Shown: in pieces, positions 25,236 to 34,893 of the stretch
How the letters are laid out: each line of letters starts with the position of its first letter
How positions within the stretch are numbered: the stretch's first letter is position 1
Assembly: GCA_020744425.1 (NCBI GenBank)
Contig: JAGMUV010000007.1
Span: forward strand, 1,178,001-1,242,000
DNA from: Dactylonectria macrodidyma
Taxonomy: Eukaryota; Ascomycota; Sordariomycetes; Hypocreales; Nectriaceae
DNA: 64,000 bases
Direction of reading: 5' to 3'
Translations under genes and position numbers: made by a program
The notes under the pieces: model-generated
Databases searched by the model: none
What the model was told of the DNA's origin: nothing
What the model saw: the letters and a program-made list of their open reading frames with translations, nothing else

Positions 25236-26963
25236 ATGGCTTTCCATCAGCCGACCCGCCAGTCGATCCAGCGTGTCGTTCAACCCACGGTCGAAGAGCG
25301 AGAGAACAGCCGGCTCGACTCGCCCACTGTCCAAGAGCAACGGCAAGAAGAGTCGCAAACATGGGTTCTCTTCGCGCCCACCGACGTAACGACCACGTCG
25401 TATCTAACTGAGACTGAACAATCACTGGATATACCTCGACAGGAGCGAGCGAGCGTTCTGGGGAATCGACACGCAGCTGCGACATCGGAGGTTGGACTCA
25501 ACTCACGGCAATCTACTTCGCTCTCCGCTGTGGATGATGAATCCGCCGCCGACGACGCTGAGCTTGACAGCCTCGACAGCCACTTACCCGAGTTCCGCTC
25601 GCTGCCCGGGATTTACTCACAATCACACAACGAACCTCAAGAGGCTTTACCTGTGTTCCCCAGTCACGATGGACTGGGATCTTTCCGCTTAGACCAGCCA
25701 GCCCTAGGAGCGGATGCACAGGACCAGATATACCAATTTGAGCGGTTCAACCCGCGAAGGGTGCAACGGCGCAGAGAGAGCCTCGACTTAGCCCAGCTTG
25801 ATCTGGAACACGACCAAGTCCAGGAAGCTGAGAAGCGGCAAAGAATCGAGGCATGGCGATTAGAGCACAGCCGAGTGCTCCTCAGCGAAATCCAGCGTGA
25901 GACGCGACGGAGGCGGCATTCTCAAACATCACTTCACAGACGCTCATCTTCAACGCCCATGCCGGTTGTCTCGCGACCAGCACAAGATACTGAATCAGAT
26001 AACTTGACCTGGCACGATGAGGACGCTGTTCAACCCCCCGCCGAGGAGGAGGGCTTCCTCACTCGAATCACCCGCAAGGTCATGAGAGACTTGGGAATCG
26101 ATGATAGGCTGTTGTCGATTATTTTGGGAGATGCAACTCCCGATACAGACGAGGAGCTGTCAGCGACACCCCGCGCTTCCCAGTCGGGAGGTCAAGCAGT
26201 ACAACCCCCGCAGCCATCAAATCCTGAATCCTGGCAACTCGATATGCTCGAAAGGATGTCGAGAGAACTCGGTCTGCTCGTGAGCCACCTCTCCCATCAC
26301 CCTGGAGCCTTTTCCACATACAACATGGTGCAGCAGATGCCTCTGCCTTACGCTGGACTTCCCATCATCCCAGAATCTAACCTATCTCATTCCGCCGCTG
26401 ATAACATCCCTCCTACCGTCGATCCTGAACACTCATCGTTCCCTCAGTTCCAGCCAACGATGAAGACGGCCTCGCGTCCAATTAACATTCCCAGCCGACC
26501 AGTTGAACCATCCGCCGACCCGGTGCAGGCACCGTTGCAGGATGTTCCTATGAGTAACGCTTTCACCCAGGACGAATGGGAGAAAGACCTCGACATGAAG
26601 CTCGTGTTCCGGTACCTGCGCTCCCGGTTCGTGTCGTCCCGACCCCCAAACCCCCCTCCTCCAGGACCGACGCACCTGGCAACATCGAGCACGCAGGACC
26701 TCGCGGCCAAGCTCGCCCGTGTGCGGCAGCACCACCCCCTGGTGTCGCGAATGCGCCCCGTGGAGCGGAGGACATTCAAGGCGACTACGCCGACCAGCCC
26801 CGTGATTCTCCGGCACCAGAGCAGTTGCGCGAGTCAGAGTACCAGGCGATCGGCTCGACGGAGCAGCGTTTCTTCCCGACACTACTGGGATATTGGTGGT
26901 TCACTGGGAACTGGCTCCGTGATTGCCCCAAACGGCCCTATGGGTAGCTGGGGCGAGGTGTGA
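25236..26963 (+). CDS. Conserved fungal protein of unknown function, 575 residues
   Basis: A single exon runs from the ATG in GCCATGGC at 25236 to TGA. I do not recognise a named domain. The N-terminal third is acidic and polar and includes LPEFRSLPGIYSQSH and LPVFPSHDGLGSFR. A charged, helical block follows at about residues 165 to 230 (QIYQFERFNPRRVQRRRESL ... EAWRLEHSRVLLSEIQRETR), which looks like the conserved core. Near residue 275 there is an amphipathic block, GFLTRITRKVMRDLGIDDRL. A middle helix (WQLDMLERMSRELGLLVSHL), a Pro-rich stretch, a basic region and a tidy C terminus (YWDIGGSLGTGSVIAPNGPM) complete it. No signal peptide or membrane segment is visible. The strong codon bias and uninterrupted frame support a real gene. 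Its role is unknown. Confidence 0.85.
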   Translation: MAFHQPTRQSIQRVVQPTVEERENSRLDSPTVQEQRQEESQTWVLFAPTDVTTTSYLTETEQSLDIPRQERASVLGNRHAAATSEVGLNSRQSTSLSAVDDESAADDAELDSLDSHLPEFRSLPGIYSQSHNEPQEALPVFPSHDGLGSFRLDQPALGADAQDQIYQFERFNPRRVQRRRESLDLAQLDLEHDQVQEAEKRQRIEAWRLEHSRVLLSEIQRETRRRRHSQTSLHRRSSSTPMPVVSRPAQDTESDNLTWHDEDAVQPPAEEEGFLTRITRKVMRDLGIDDRLLSIILGDATPDTDEELSATPRASQSGGQAVQPPQPSNPESWQLDMLERMSRELGLLVSHLSHHPGAFSTYNMVQQMPLPYAGLPIIPESNLSHSAADNIPPTVDPEHSSFPQFQPTMKTASRPINIPSRPVEPSADPVQAPLQDVPMSNAFTQDEWEKDLDMKLVFRYLRSRFVSSRPPNPPPPGPTHLATSSTQDLAAKLARVRQHHPLVSRMRPVERRTFKATTPTSPVILRHQSSCASQSTRRSARRSSVSSRHYWDIGGSLGTGSVIAPNGPMGSWGEV

Positions 26964-29267
26964 GGTACGATGAAAAGGAGTCACATCTATGCAGGTGGTG
27001 CGCACATGCTCTTGCCACCCGCGGAGGAGGACCTTAGACGTCACCATGACAGGTCATATATTTTCATGTATTGCTGGACATCACCGCTGAATATCTTTTT
27101 GGGCATATAAGAATTGGAGCATCTAGGAGCATTCTTAGAATTGGTGTTAAGATATCCATCCATATTTCTTTCATCACGTCTTGTGACCACAACCGTATGT
27201 CTGCTCGAAGCAAGTCACGCAACCCATGGGCCCATTGTAGCTAACGTCAATGGACTGATTGACACAGCCTGAGAAAACGCAATATCTCGGCACGATAAGG
27301 AATAGAAAGATGACGGCTGAATTGGATTACCGTTTCGGGGTTTCGGGGTTGGGGGGGGGGGGGGGGGGGGTATGAAAATTTGAACAAGGTGGTGATGTTG
27401 GATGGAGCATTGCGGGTGCATAGAGCTACCGTTGCTTGTACGCTCAGAGTCCGAGGCGGCATTGTTGAACATGGGCATCCCGAAATAGGACCGTGAAGAC
27501 CGAGCAGAGCTCGTCGGTCAATTTATCACGACAGCATTTGTCCGGTGCGTAGGACCAGCCGTTGCTCGAGGCGATAGGGCAAAGTGCCGCCTCACTGTGC
27601 GAGTCGAGCCCAACTTGCGCGCGCACCCTGACGATCACGTCAAGTTTCGACTACGGCCAGGGCGTTGCCTTGCAACCAATGACTGGTCTCGCCTCACACA
27701 GCAGCTGCACTATTGCTCATTCACGCACAGCAAAGCGTCCGTCCCGTGTACCCAACGCCGTTCACGATGCCATCTTATATGCCCATATCAGGCCTGCATG
27801 ACATCTCGGCCCTGTTTTGGACGCCCTTACAACACAATCACTGGCTGGCTGTTGAGTTGGGTGTGGGAGCAGCCGGCCAAGCAAAGGCGCGCCCCAAGGA
27901 CGCGAGATCAAGGGCCAAGGCACAGCTTAGCACTCACTAGGCTTCAGGGGTGGAGAGGGCGCCAGTGCGGAAGCATCCCATTGGAGAGGACCCTGGCATG
28001 TTGCGCTGTGCTGGGGCTTGTACCTGTTAGAGAGCGTGCACCGCGTTGAGTACCAGATAGAGTCTGGTTTGGCCTAGATTGGCGGGGTAAGAAGGAGAGG
28101 CAACTCGCAAAGTGACTTGACATGGGAACGCGTCGTGAGACACCGGAACGCTGCTTTAACGTCCTTAGACAGGGCAATTGGTCTGTTGATTTGCAGCCCC
28201 AGTTAGCATGGAAAAAGGAAGTTGAGCTCTGGAGCTAGAGGGGGGAAGGTGCGCGCCCAGGCGGTTGGTGGTGGCTGCCGCTCCTCGGGTTATCGTCGAC
28301 AAGCGTCGAGGCAACTCTATTGTCCACGGGTTGGATGGAGGCAGGTACTAGGCAGGCGGGTTACATTAACAGCCTGGAATGGATGAGGAACTTTAGCGCT
28401 ACCACATAACTTTAGCCTTGGGCCTCAACACCATCTAATGGCTTATTTACAACCCAACCGTACGCGGTCACGACAACTCAGACGCTTCTCTAGGATTCTA
28501 TTTCCCCAGCTCTGAAGAGCCCTCTGAACCTCCCCAGCTTTAAGGCAGCCATGCGACCTCCTGCACCAGACAATGGGCCTTGGGGGCAGCTTGGTCACTT
28601 GGTGGGAGGTGGGCAACGCGTTAAAACATAGGCGTCGTGTTGTGGAGAAGGCATCCATCCATCCATGCTATCCCACCACACCACTACCACTTCTCGCTCG
28701 CCGCCCTGTCGTTCGCTGCCGCCCTGTCTGCTTCTCACCCCGGTCCCAGGTCCCCCAGGCAAGGCACGGCGAACGCTGCGCAACACGCTCTCGCACGTTC
28801 TCCTCCAGCACTTTTCTTCTCGTCCACTCCATCTGGTTTGCCTGCGCTTCACTGCTCTCCAGTGCAGCAACCCGACTTCGCCTTGCGCCCGTATAAATTG
28901 CTCGTCCCCTCGTCGCGTCACCTGTCCATTTCCTCTCTCCTCTCTATCCGCTCTGGTCAGTCTGTCTTGCCTCAGGATTCCCCCAAGATCGAATGGACTC
29001 GACGCCCGGAAACCTGCCAAACCTGCCTTTCCGGTCGTAACTAACTCTCCCATAGTGCGATGAACTGAAGTAGGCAACCCTTCTGCCTGCGACCCAACTG
29101 GGCCTGGTTGGGCTCGTGATATCTTCACGGCCGCAATCCTCCCCATCCTGCCAGCTTGCGAACCTCCTTCCTCTCCCGACCCGCCATCATATCACCTCTC
29201 CGTCTCGAGTCGCCTCTTTCTTTTCATATCGAGTCTATTGGCGCGACATGGGCGCCTGCCGTGTCCA
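26964..29267. other. Intergenic region with a G20 tract
   Basis: These 2.3 kb separate two co-oriented genes. They hold a run of 20 G at 27351-27370, and a pyrimidine-rich leader-like stretch from about 28670 to 29230 that is probably promoter and 5' UTR of the gene at 29268. No open frame here has convincing coding character. Confidence 0.5.
27337..27370 (+). repeat. Poly-G tract with G-quadruplex potential
   Basis: CGGGGTTTCGGGGTT is followed by 20 consecutive G (27351-27370). Four or more G-runs separated by 2 to 4 nt satisfy the usual quadruplex pattern. It lies about 390 bp downstream of the stop of the 575-residue gene. The exact G count may be affected by sequencing error. Confidence 0.8.
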
Positions 29268-32060
29268 ATGGCAGCAACTCCCTTCGACCCGTCTCATCTC
29301 GCCGCCAACCCTTTCGACATATACAATGATGCGCCCATCATCAGGAGTCCAAACCCCATCCTTCCCGGAGGTGGTTGCAACTTTGTTGACCTGACTCCCG
29401 GCATGAATGGAGCCAAGTGTGGATGCCGTCGTTTCTGGAGCCGTGGCAATGTAGGCAATGTGGCACTGGAGCAGGCCCATTGGTGCATGTGCAACCACCA
29501 TGCTTGTTATCACGAGGAGGGGGACCGAGATGTCACGTTTCCTGACGTCCATTCTGTCCGTCTCCTCGGCCAGGAGAATGAGAAACCCAGGACTGGCCGA
29601 GAACCGTTGAGCCCCGTCATGGACCTGACCTTGAAAACCCCACCGGCCGTACCAGGAATGGACTTTTCAAGCTTCAACGGAGGAAACCTGTCTTTCATCA
29701 ATAGGACTCCCGAGGACACCGGCCCATTCCCCAGTATTCCCGCGAGTCCCAATGCTGGTGCTTCCATGCCGGATACGTTAAGTTGGGGTGGCCTTATACA
29801 ATCCCAACCGCAGGCGACATTAATGCCCCCAATTCCATCACAATGTATGATACTCTCTCAGACCGCCTCCACGACTTCTTCTGCCCAGGCCAAATACTTG
29901 CGACCCTTTGCGGGCACGGGTCTCCAGACACTAAGTGGCGTTCCTGGACCCAAACCGCTGTTGCCACATGTACAGGATAAACCTCCGGTTATCAGCTCGG
30001 CCGCTGCAATTGAAGGACCTGATGTGCAAGCCGACTCGTTTGTCTTTGTTACCCAGGATCAAGATGACCATGATACACCCCGTCCGGACACGCCCACACA
30101 ACCCGAACCCCGAGCAGCTAGATTCAATGCTGTCTCCCGTCAGGCATTCAAGAATCTATCCGAGACTGTCAGCGGCCATGACCAGCGCCTGGATAGGCTG
30201 GAAACCGTCTCATTCGCAGCACCAGGTCACGAGGAATGCCATGACAAGCATGATCATGCCGACATTCGCATCACAGACCTCGAGAGCAGGATTGACGAGG
30301 TCGAGAAACTCGCCAACGACGCGAATAGTGTTGTATCTCGCCGTGGTGATGAGGCGAGCCTAGTATCGGTCTCGACTAATAACACGAGTCGACCCACTCA
30401 CTCCCAGGAACTTTACAGTCAGGTGCAATCATTGCAGGCTCAGGTCATTCACCTCCAGTCACTAATGCCATCGTCCAATCACCCTTGGGAAGTTGAGGTT
30501 GTTTTCTTACCTTTCCCTCTCAGGAAAGTTTGGCAGGAAGCATATGAATTCAAAACTGAGCCTCTGATCACCAGTGATGACTGGACTCAGCTCCCCATGA
30601 CGCACAGCACTACAACGTTGCGGTCTCAGTCGCCACTCTATGCTGATTGGACCAACTCTGGGCAAGATTCAAAATGGTTGTTGCCCAAGGCCTACAGCGC
30701 TAAGAGCGTTGTTGACCAGCGACTAAGAAGCCGCGGGTTAATCAAGACAGTGACTGTCAAGGGATCAGACGCTATGAGTGTCGCAATAGCCATGAACACG
30801 GCTTTTGGCAATGTCTTCCGCGAGATGGAGATGTTCTCGCGCCCGCAAGCCCCAGACCCGCGCATCATCTCGTTCTTGGGCCTTCAGTCGGCATGGGTTC
30901 CATTGCGTAAAATACACAAAGATTCGCGACTCAGATTCCTCAGCCCAGCTGAGATGATGACGCACGCCATCTGGGATGCGCAGTTCCTAAACTCTGTCAT
31001 GATGAGGTCGTCTGAACCTAGGTTGTTCATCACTCACCCGGACGCCTACCTGCAAGACTTCCAAGCGTATGAAACAGGTTGGACATGGCAAAGACTCAAG
31101 GAGATGAACCATATCTCCCCAGAGGCTGAGTCACTGCAGACTGGAGCTGAGCATGAAGGCGTTTGGCTGTGGAACGAACAGCTAGATGAACTACCAAGCG
31201 CACATGCCTCGGTTACCCTACGTAACGAGAGGCAACAAACCTCATCCTCGCCCTCCCAACAATACTTCCCGGCCGTTCAAACCTTTCGATCTTCGAGCCC
31301 CATGGTCGCTCGCGGCCAATCACCTATGCTGTCAAGCAGAAGGGGCTCTCGACCGCCTCATATTCGAACCACTTCCATGCCCATGTCTGCCCCAGGACAG
31401 AACTCGCCAGCTACTAGTAGGCGTCGGGTTGCCTCATATGGGCAAAGTCGCCGGCCTTCTCCGGCTGTGCACATTGCCTCTCAGTCGGCCATCACGAAAC
31501 GTCGACGAAGCACCCGTTCGCCTAGCTATCATCGATTCACTCCTAGATGGACTTCCTCTCCCAGCCCTATGCCTTTTGGACTAACCGATCGTCAACCTGC
31601 GCGTGGTACTACGCCGTTTGCTTATGCCACACCGTATAGCAACGCTCCACTTCAGGAGGTTCGTGTTGTTCGGGGCGGTAGCGTACCTCGGGCAGCTCCG
31701 GAGGGTGCCTCTGACGAGGACCCGGACTTTGATATCGAGATATATGAGAGCGGATCGGAAGATCTATACGAAGACAACGAGAGTATTGTCAGTATGGAGC
31801 AGATGGCCCAGGTTGAGGTTAATTTGAGCGGCGGTTCCCAACGCCGACAACTACCAGAGGACGAGCCATGGCCTGGCATCGAAGACCAGGATCAACTTTC
31901 AGATGGGGAGAACATTGACCCCCGTGATCCTGATCATGGCAGCAATGTCAGTAGTCAGCCATCCGAATATCCCAGCACCCAGAATGCGTGGCCCGCAGCT
32001 GATGCCGATGCTACTGGGTTTCATATTCATGAAGACGACGAACACAGATCACAACAATGA
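29268..32060 (+). CDS. Conserved fungal protein of unknown function with Cys/His-rich N terminus, 930 residues
   Basis: A single exon starts at MAATPFDPSHLAANPFDIYN and encodes 930 residues. The frame extends 10 codons upstream but only from a TTG codon. Near residues 35 to 85 there is a Cys/His cluster (C-N-F...C-G-C-R-R-F-W...W-C-M-C-N-H-H-A-C-Y-H) that could bind zinc. A weak coiled-coil region follows (ITDLESRIDEVEKLANDANS, then LYSQVQSLQAQVIHLQSLMP), and then an apparently folded central domain from about 395 to 640 with WEVEVVFLPFPLRKVWQEAY and FLGLQSAWVPLRKIHKDSRL. The C-terminal third is Ser/Arg/Pro-rich with SR-like patches (SRRGSRPPHIRTTSMPMS, KRRRSTRSPSYHRF) and an acidic tail. I do not recognise the family. 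A nuclear role would fit the basic and SR-like patches but is only a guess. Confidence 0.87.
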   Translation: MAATPFDPSHLAANPFDIYNDAPIIRSPNPILPGGGCNFVDLTPGMNGAKCGCRRFWSRGNVGNVALEQAHWCMCNHHACYHEEGDRDVTFPDVHSVRLLGQENEKPRTGREPLSPVMDLTLKTPPAVPGMDFSSFNGGNLSFINRTPEDTGPFPSIPASPNAGASMPDTLSWGGLIQSQPQATLMPPIPSQCMILSQTASTTSSAQAKYLRPFAGTGLQTLSGVPGPKPLLPHVQDKPPVISSAAAIEGPDVQADSFVFVTQDQDDHDTPRPDTPTQPEPRAARFNAVSRQAFKNLSETVSGHDQRLDRLETVSFAAPGHEECHDKHDHADIRITDLESRIDEVEKLANDANSVVSRRGDEASLVSVSTNNTSRPTHSQELYSQVQSLQAQVIHLQSLMPSSNHPWEVEVVFLPFPLRKVWQEAYEFKTEPLITSDDWTQLPMTHSTTTLRSQSPLYADWTNSGQDSKWLLPKAYSAKSVVDQRLRSRGLIKTVTVKGSDAMSVAIAMNTAFGNVFREMEMFSRPQAPDPRIISFLGLQSAWVPLRKIHKDSRLRFLSPAEMMTHAIWDAQFLNSVMMRSSEPRLFITHPDAYLQDFQAYETGWTWQRLKEMNHISPEAESLQTGAEHEGVWLWNEQLDELPSAHASVTLRNERQQTSSSPSQQYFPAVQTFRSSSPMVARGQSPMLSSRRGSRPPHIRTTSMPMSAPGQNSPATSRRRVASYGQSRRPSPAVHIASQSAITKRRRSTRSPSYHRFTPRWTSSPSPMPFGLTDRQPARGTTPFAYATPYSNAPLQEVRVVRGGSVPRAAPEGASDEDPDFDIEIYESGSEDLYEDNESIVSMEQMAQVEVNLSGGSQRRQLPEDEPWPGIEDQDQLSDGENIDPRDPDHGSNVSSQPSEYPSTQNAWPAADADATGFHIHEDDEHRSQQ

Positions 32061-33372
32061 ACCAAGACGGCCCTTCGCAACTTATGATGTTACGTCGCAC
32101 AAGAAGCCGCTGATGTCGATGAAACAATTCTTATTAACTGTCATACTATGCGATCTCATAATCTGTTTTCTCGGGGAGGTTTCCCGTATATATCTATACC
32201 CCGATTTTCCTGCACACGGCGTTTGGCGTTTTTCTTCATGGGCTGGTCCACAAGGCGTTGCAACAGGGTTAAGGAAGAAAGAGTTCATGCATATAAGGCG
32301 ACGGACGATCTACAGGGGGTGACAAGGCGCACGATGGAGACGGGTACTCAGAGATACGGAGTACATGCGTGGTACGTTTGAGAGCACTGGGAATGGGTTT
32401 GTCGGGAGGATTGTAGATCCAACCGGCGTTGGTGATATACGCACAGGATGGGTTTTGGAAATCGCTCAGCTTCTTGTTGTTTTGTACTAGATGCAGATAT
32501 GCCCATTTTCACCACTCTTCTGGTCGTTTCTTGCTCAAACAATCACATATACACACACGCATACGCGCCTCGTACTCGCACATCTTGGCGTCGGACGATT
32601 CTGGGTGGGCTTTAAGACGTGTTTCCACGGATTATAAATCCTCATTTACGGTGTATGTTCGGCGAGAAATCGCCGAGAGCGGCGGGATCTGCAGGCATGA
32701 CAGCCGGGTCCCACATGGCGAATGCTGTACGCAGAGCCAACCACCTGGGCGAGACGATCCGCCCCAGTTCATGTCCATTCTCGCCCTGCAAGATCGAGTT
32801 GCGATTCACCGACCCAACCCCGGGGGAGAAAATGTGACTGAAACTTTTAGCCACTGAGTGAGAAAACTGCTCGTAAATTCATAAGGTTGCTACTCTTCAA
32901 GAGGTACTCCAAAGTCTTTCTAATGCAGAAAAGTGGTATCGGGTATCAAGCCCAGCGTGTCTGGCATCGCATCCTTTTCCAAACAGGAAAAGGTATCCCC
33001 CAAAATGTCATGGAACAGTGTCTAAACACAAGGAAACCGCAATCCCAAAAATCAGTCCCCGCAAATCCTGGCCAAGGAAGGCCAACAAACACAAAATCAA
33101 GCCCCAAGTGGTAAAGGAGCTAACACCGTAAACTTGTGCCATTCTAATGCCGTCCAGCCCATTTTCCCAGCACACACAGCGCAATACGAGTACGACTTCC
33201 CCACCAGCGCCACCCGGTTGCTCCGGCGCTCCGAGGGGGGAAGTCACCGTAACTCACTGTCTGTAAACAACCGGGGCTCCCAGGTATATGCTGTAGTGTA
33301 AGGAATGTGCAAATCGTAGAGAAATAAAATGTGGAAAAGGGCAGGTTCGTGTACAAATATCGCATAAATCTT
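32061..33372. other. Convergent 3' spacer
   Basis: This 1.3-kb region lies between two convergent genes. A GC-rich island at about 32655-32840 contains a 60-codon ATG frame with high GC3 (see findings). Nothing else stands out; both 3' UTRs must end here. Confidence 0.5.
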
Positions 33373-34893
33373 CTAGTACCAGGTCGCAAATGGGTCGAGG
33401 CTGTACAATATCTTGCACTTCCTGGTCTGGCACATCTTCTCGCGATCGAGTGTCTTAAACTTGGGGCCATCAGGACCGGTGACGTAGTGATATTGGCCAA
33501 AGAAGCGCCACTGTCGCCGGTCAGCTAGGGAGTAGACCTCATCGCCCCAGCGGCCGCGGAAATGAAACCAAGAAGTCGGAGCGTGCGGGTTGGAAGCAGC
33601 GGGGACGAGTCCCTGGGGCTCTCGGAGCTCGTCTGTGTCCTCGCCGTACTCTTTGGTGTAGTCGTAGTGGTATGCGTAGTTGTTCAAGGTGGGGTCCCAC
33701 AAGGGGCCCTTGTCGGTGAGATCCTTGAGAAGACCGAAGGGGAGGATATATGAGTGAGCATTGGGCATCGCGTACATGGCGTGGGAGCCGACAGCCGAGT
33801 AAATGACTGGGCGGTCGCCACGCTTCTCGACAGCCTCGAAAGCATAGGCTTGTCCTCCCTCATGTTCGGAGAAAAAAATTCCCCTTGGAACGCCATGCTC
33901 GAAGCGAACCATGCAATGCTCCCAATCGCCGACATGGTTGCCAAAGCGAATATTGAAGACAGTTTGGCCAAGGTTGTATGAATAGAAGAAGAACCAAAAG
34001 GCATCAACGATCCCAGAACCCTTGTCGACGACGACGAGAACGGCGGGGGCAGCTGAGTAACCATTGGCATCCGGCTTGTGGCCGCGGATGGCAAGGCGCT
34101 CGGATTTGTCACTTTTGTGCTGGAACTTGCGGCTTCGAGGGTCATCAATTCGGTTGAGTGGGCGTCTCTTGTCAACGTCATACCAAGTGGTGGGCTCATT
34201 GAGCTCAGGTATGTTGGGACGTTTGGGGCTAGGAGGTACAGTCTCATCTTCCTCCTCGTCAGGGAACGGATTAGGAGCGTTGTGGTGGCTATGGAGCCAG
34301 CTGGGGCGGTCCTCGACATCGTCATTGCTGCGCAGTATGACCTTGCCGGTGTGCCTGTTTAGCTGGTGCAGATTGTCCAGCGTCCATTTGGTAGAGGAGT
34401 TGAGAGGTTGCTCGTCGACATAGACCGTCATGTGTTCGACATGCTCTCGAATGTCTGAAGGCCAAAATTCCTCGCCCGAGTAGAGGTGGACGTAGGGCGC
34501 GTATTTGGTAACGTATGCGGGGATCTCACGGAGGATTCTCCGTCGCTGATGGAAGTTTCGCTTGCGGTCCTCGCGGGGTTGATCATCGGCCTCCCAGCGC
34601 GGGGGTTCATAGTTCAGGGCACGATGTTTCAGCTCGCCCCATTCCTCATCGTCGTCGTTGCTCTCACCACGTGTGGCGGGATCACTCCTCAAGTGATGGA
34701 GGCCGCAAAGCCCGATCCAGCGACAGGCTTGTCGGTCCCAGAAGTACGGACTGCTATCGACCCAGCGGCGGTCCCGGGCTCGCATCTCAGGGCCCCGCTT
34801 GGTGGGATCGAGTAGCCGGGGAGTCGCCCAGGCGCCGAAGGAGATGACCAGCAGAAAGGCCAGTAAAATGGCAAACTTGCGAATCCAGAACAT
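33373..34893 (-). CDS. vps62: Vacuolar protein sorting-associated protein Vps62-like
   Basis: A single exon encodes 506 residues starting MFWIRKFAILLAFLLVISFG. The hydrophobic stretch at residues 7 to 23 is a signal anchor or signal peptide. The rest matches the Vps62/Tda6 family. It has KYAPYVHLYSGEEFWPSDIR near residue 130, then an acidic Pro-rich insert, and the conserved core AFWFFFYSYNLGQTVFNIRF-GNHVGDWEHCMVRFEHG. This is followed by SEHEGGQAYAFEAVEKRGDR, PVIYSAVGSHAMYAMPNAHS and WHF-type motifs (SWFHFRGRWGDE). Yeast Vps62 affects cytoplasm-to-vacuole protein targeting; its molecular activity is unknown. The ATG at 34893 is chosen because in-frame codons further upstream (to 34914) have only a TTG initiator. 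The family call is strong; the functional label is inherited from yeast. Confidence 0.9.
   Translation of the reverse strand: MFWIRKFAILLAFLLVISFGAWATPRLLDPTKRGPEMRARDRRWVDSSPYFWDRQACRWIGLCGLHHLRSDPATRGESNDDDEEWGELKHRALNYEPPRWEADDQPREDRKRNFHQRRRILREIPAYVTKYAPYVHLYSGEEFWPSDIREHVEHMTVYVDEQPLNSSTKWTLDNLHQLNRHTGKVILRSNDDVEDRPSWLHSHHNAPNPFPDEEEDETVPPSPKRPNIPELNEPTTWYDVDKRRPLNRIDDPRSRKFQHKSDKSERLAIRGHKPDANGYSAAPAVLVVVDKGSGIVDAFWFFFYSYNLGQTVFNIRFGNHVGDWEHCMVRFEHGVPRGIFFSEHEGGQAYAFEAVEKRGDRPVIYSAVGSHAMYAMPNAHSYILPFGLLKDLTDKGPLWDPTLNNYAYHYDYTKEYGEDTDELREPQGLVPAASNPHAPTSWFHFRGRWGDEVYSLADRRQWRFFGQYHYVTGPDGPKFKTLDREKMCQTRKCKILYSLDPFATWY

Noticed and set aside
24668..25411. 247-codon + strand frame ending inside the next gene
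   Set aside because: It overlaps the start of the 575-residue gene in another frame, is made of low-complexity Pro/Ser/His sequence from a C-rich leader, and has no domain.
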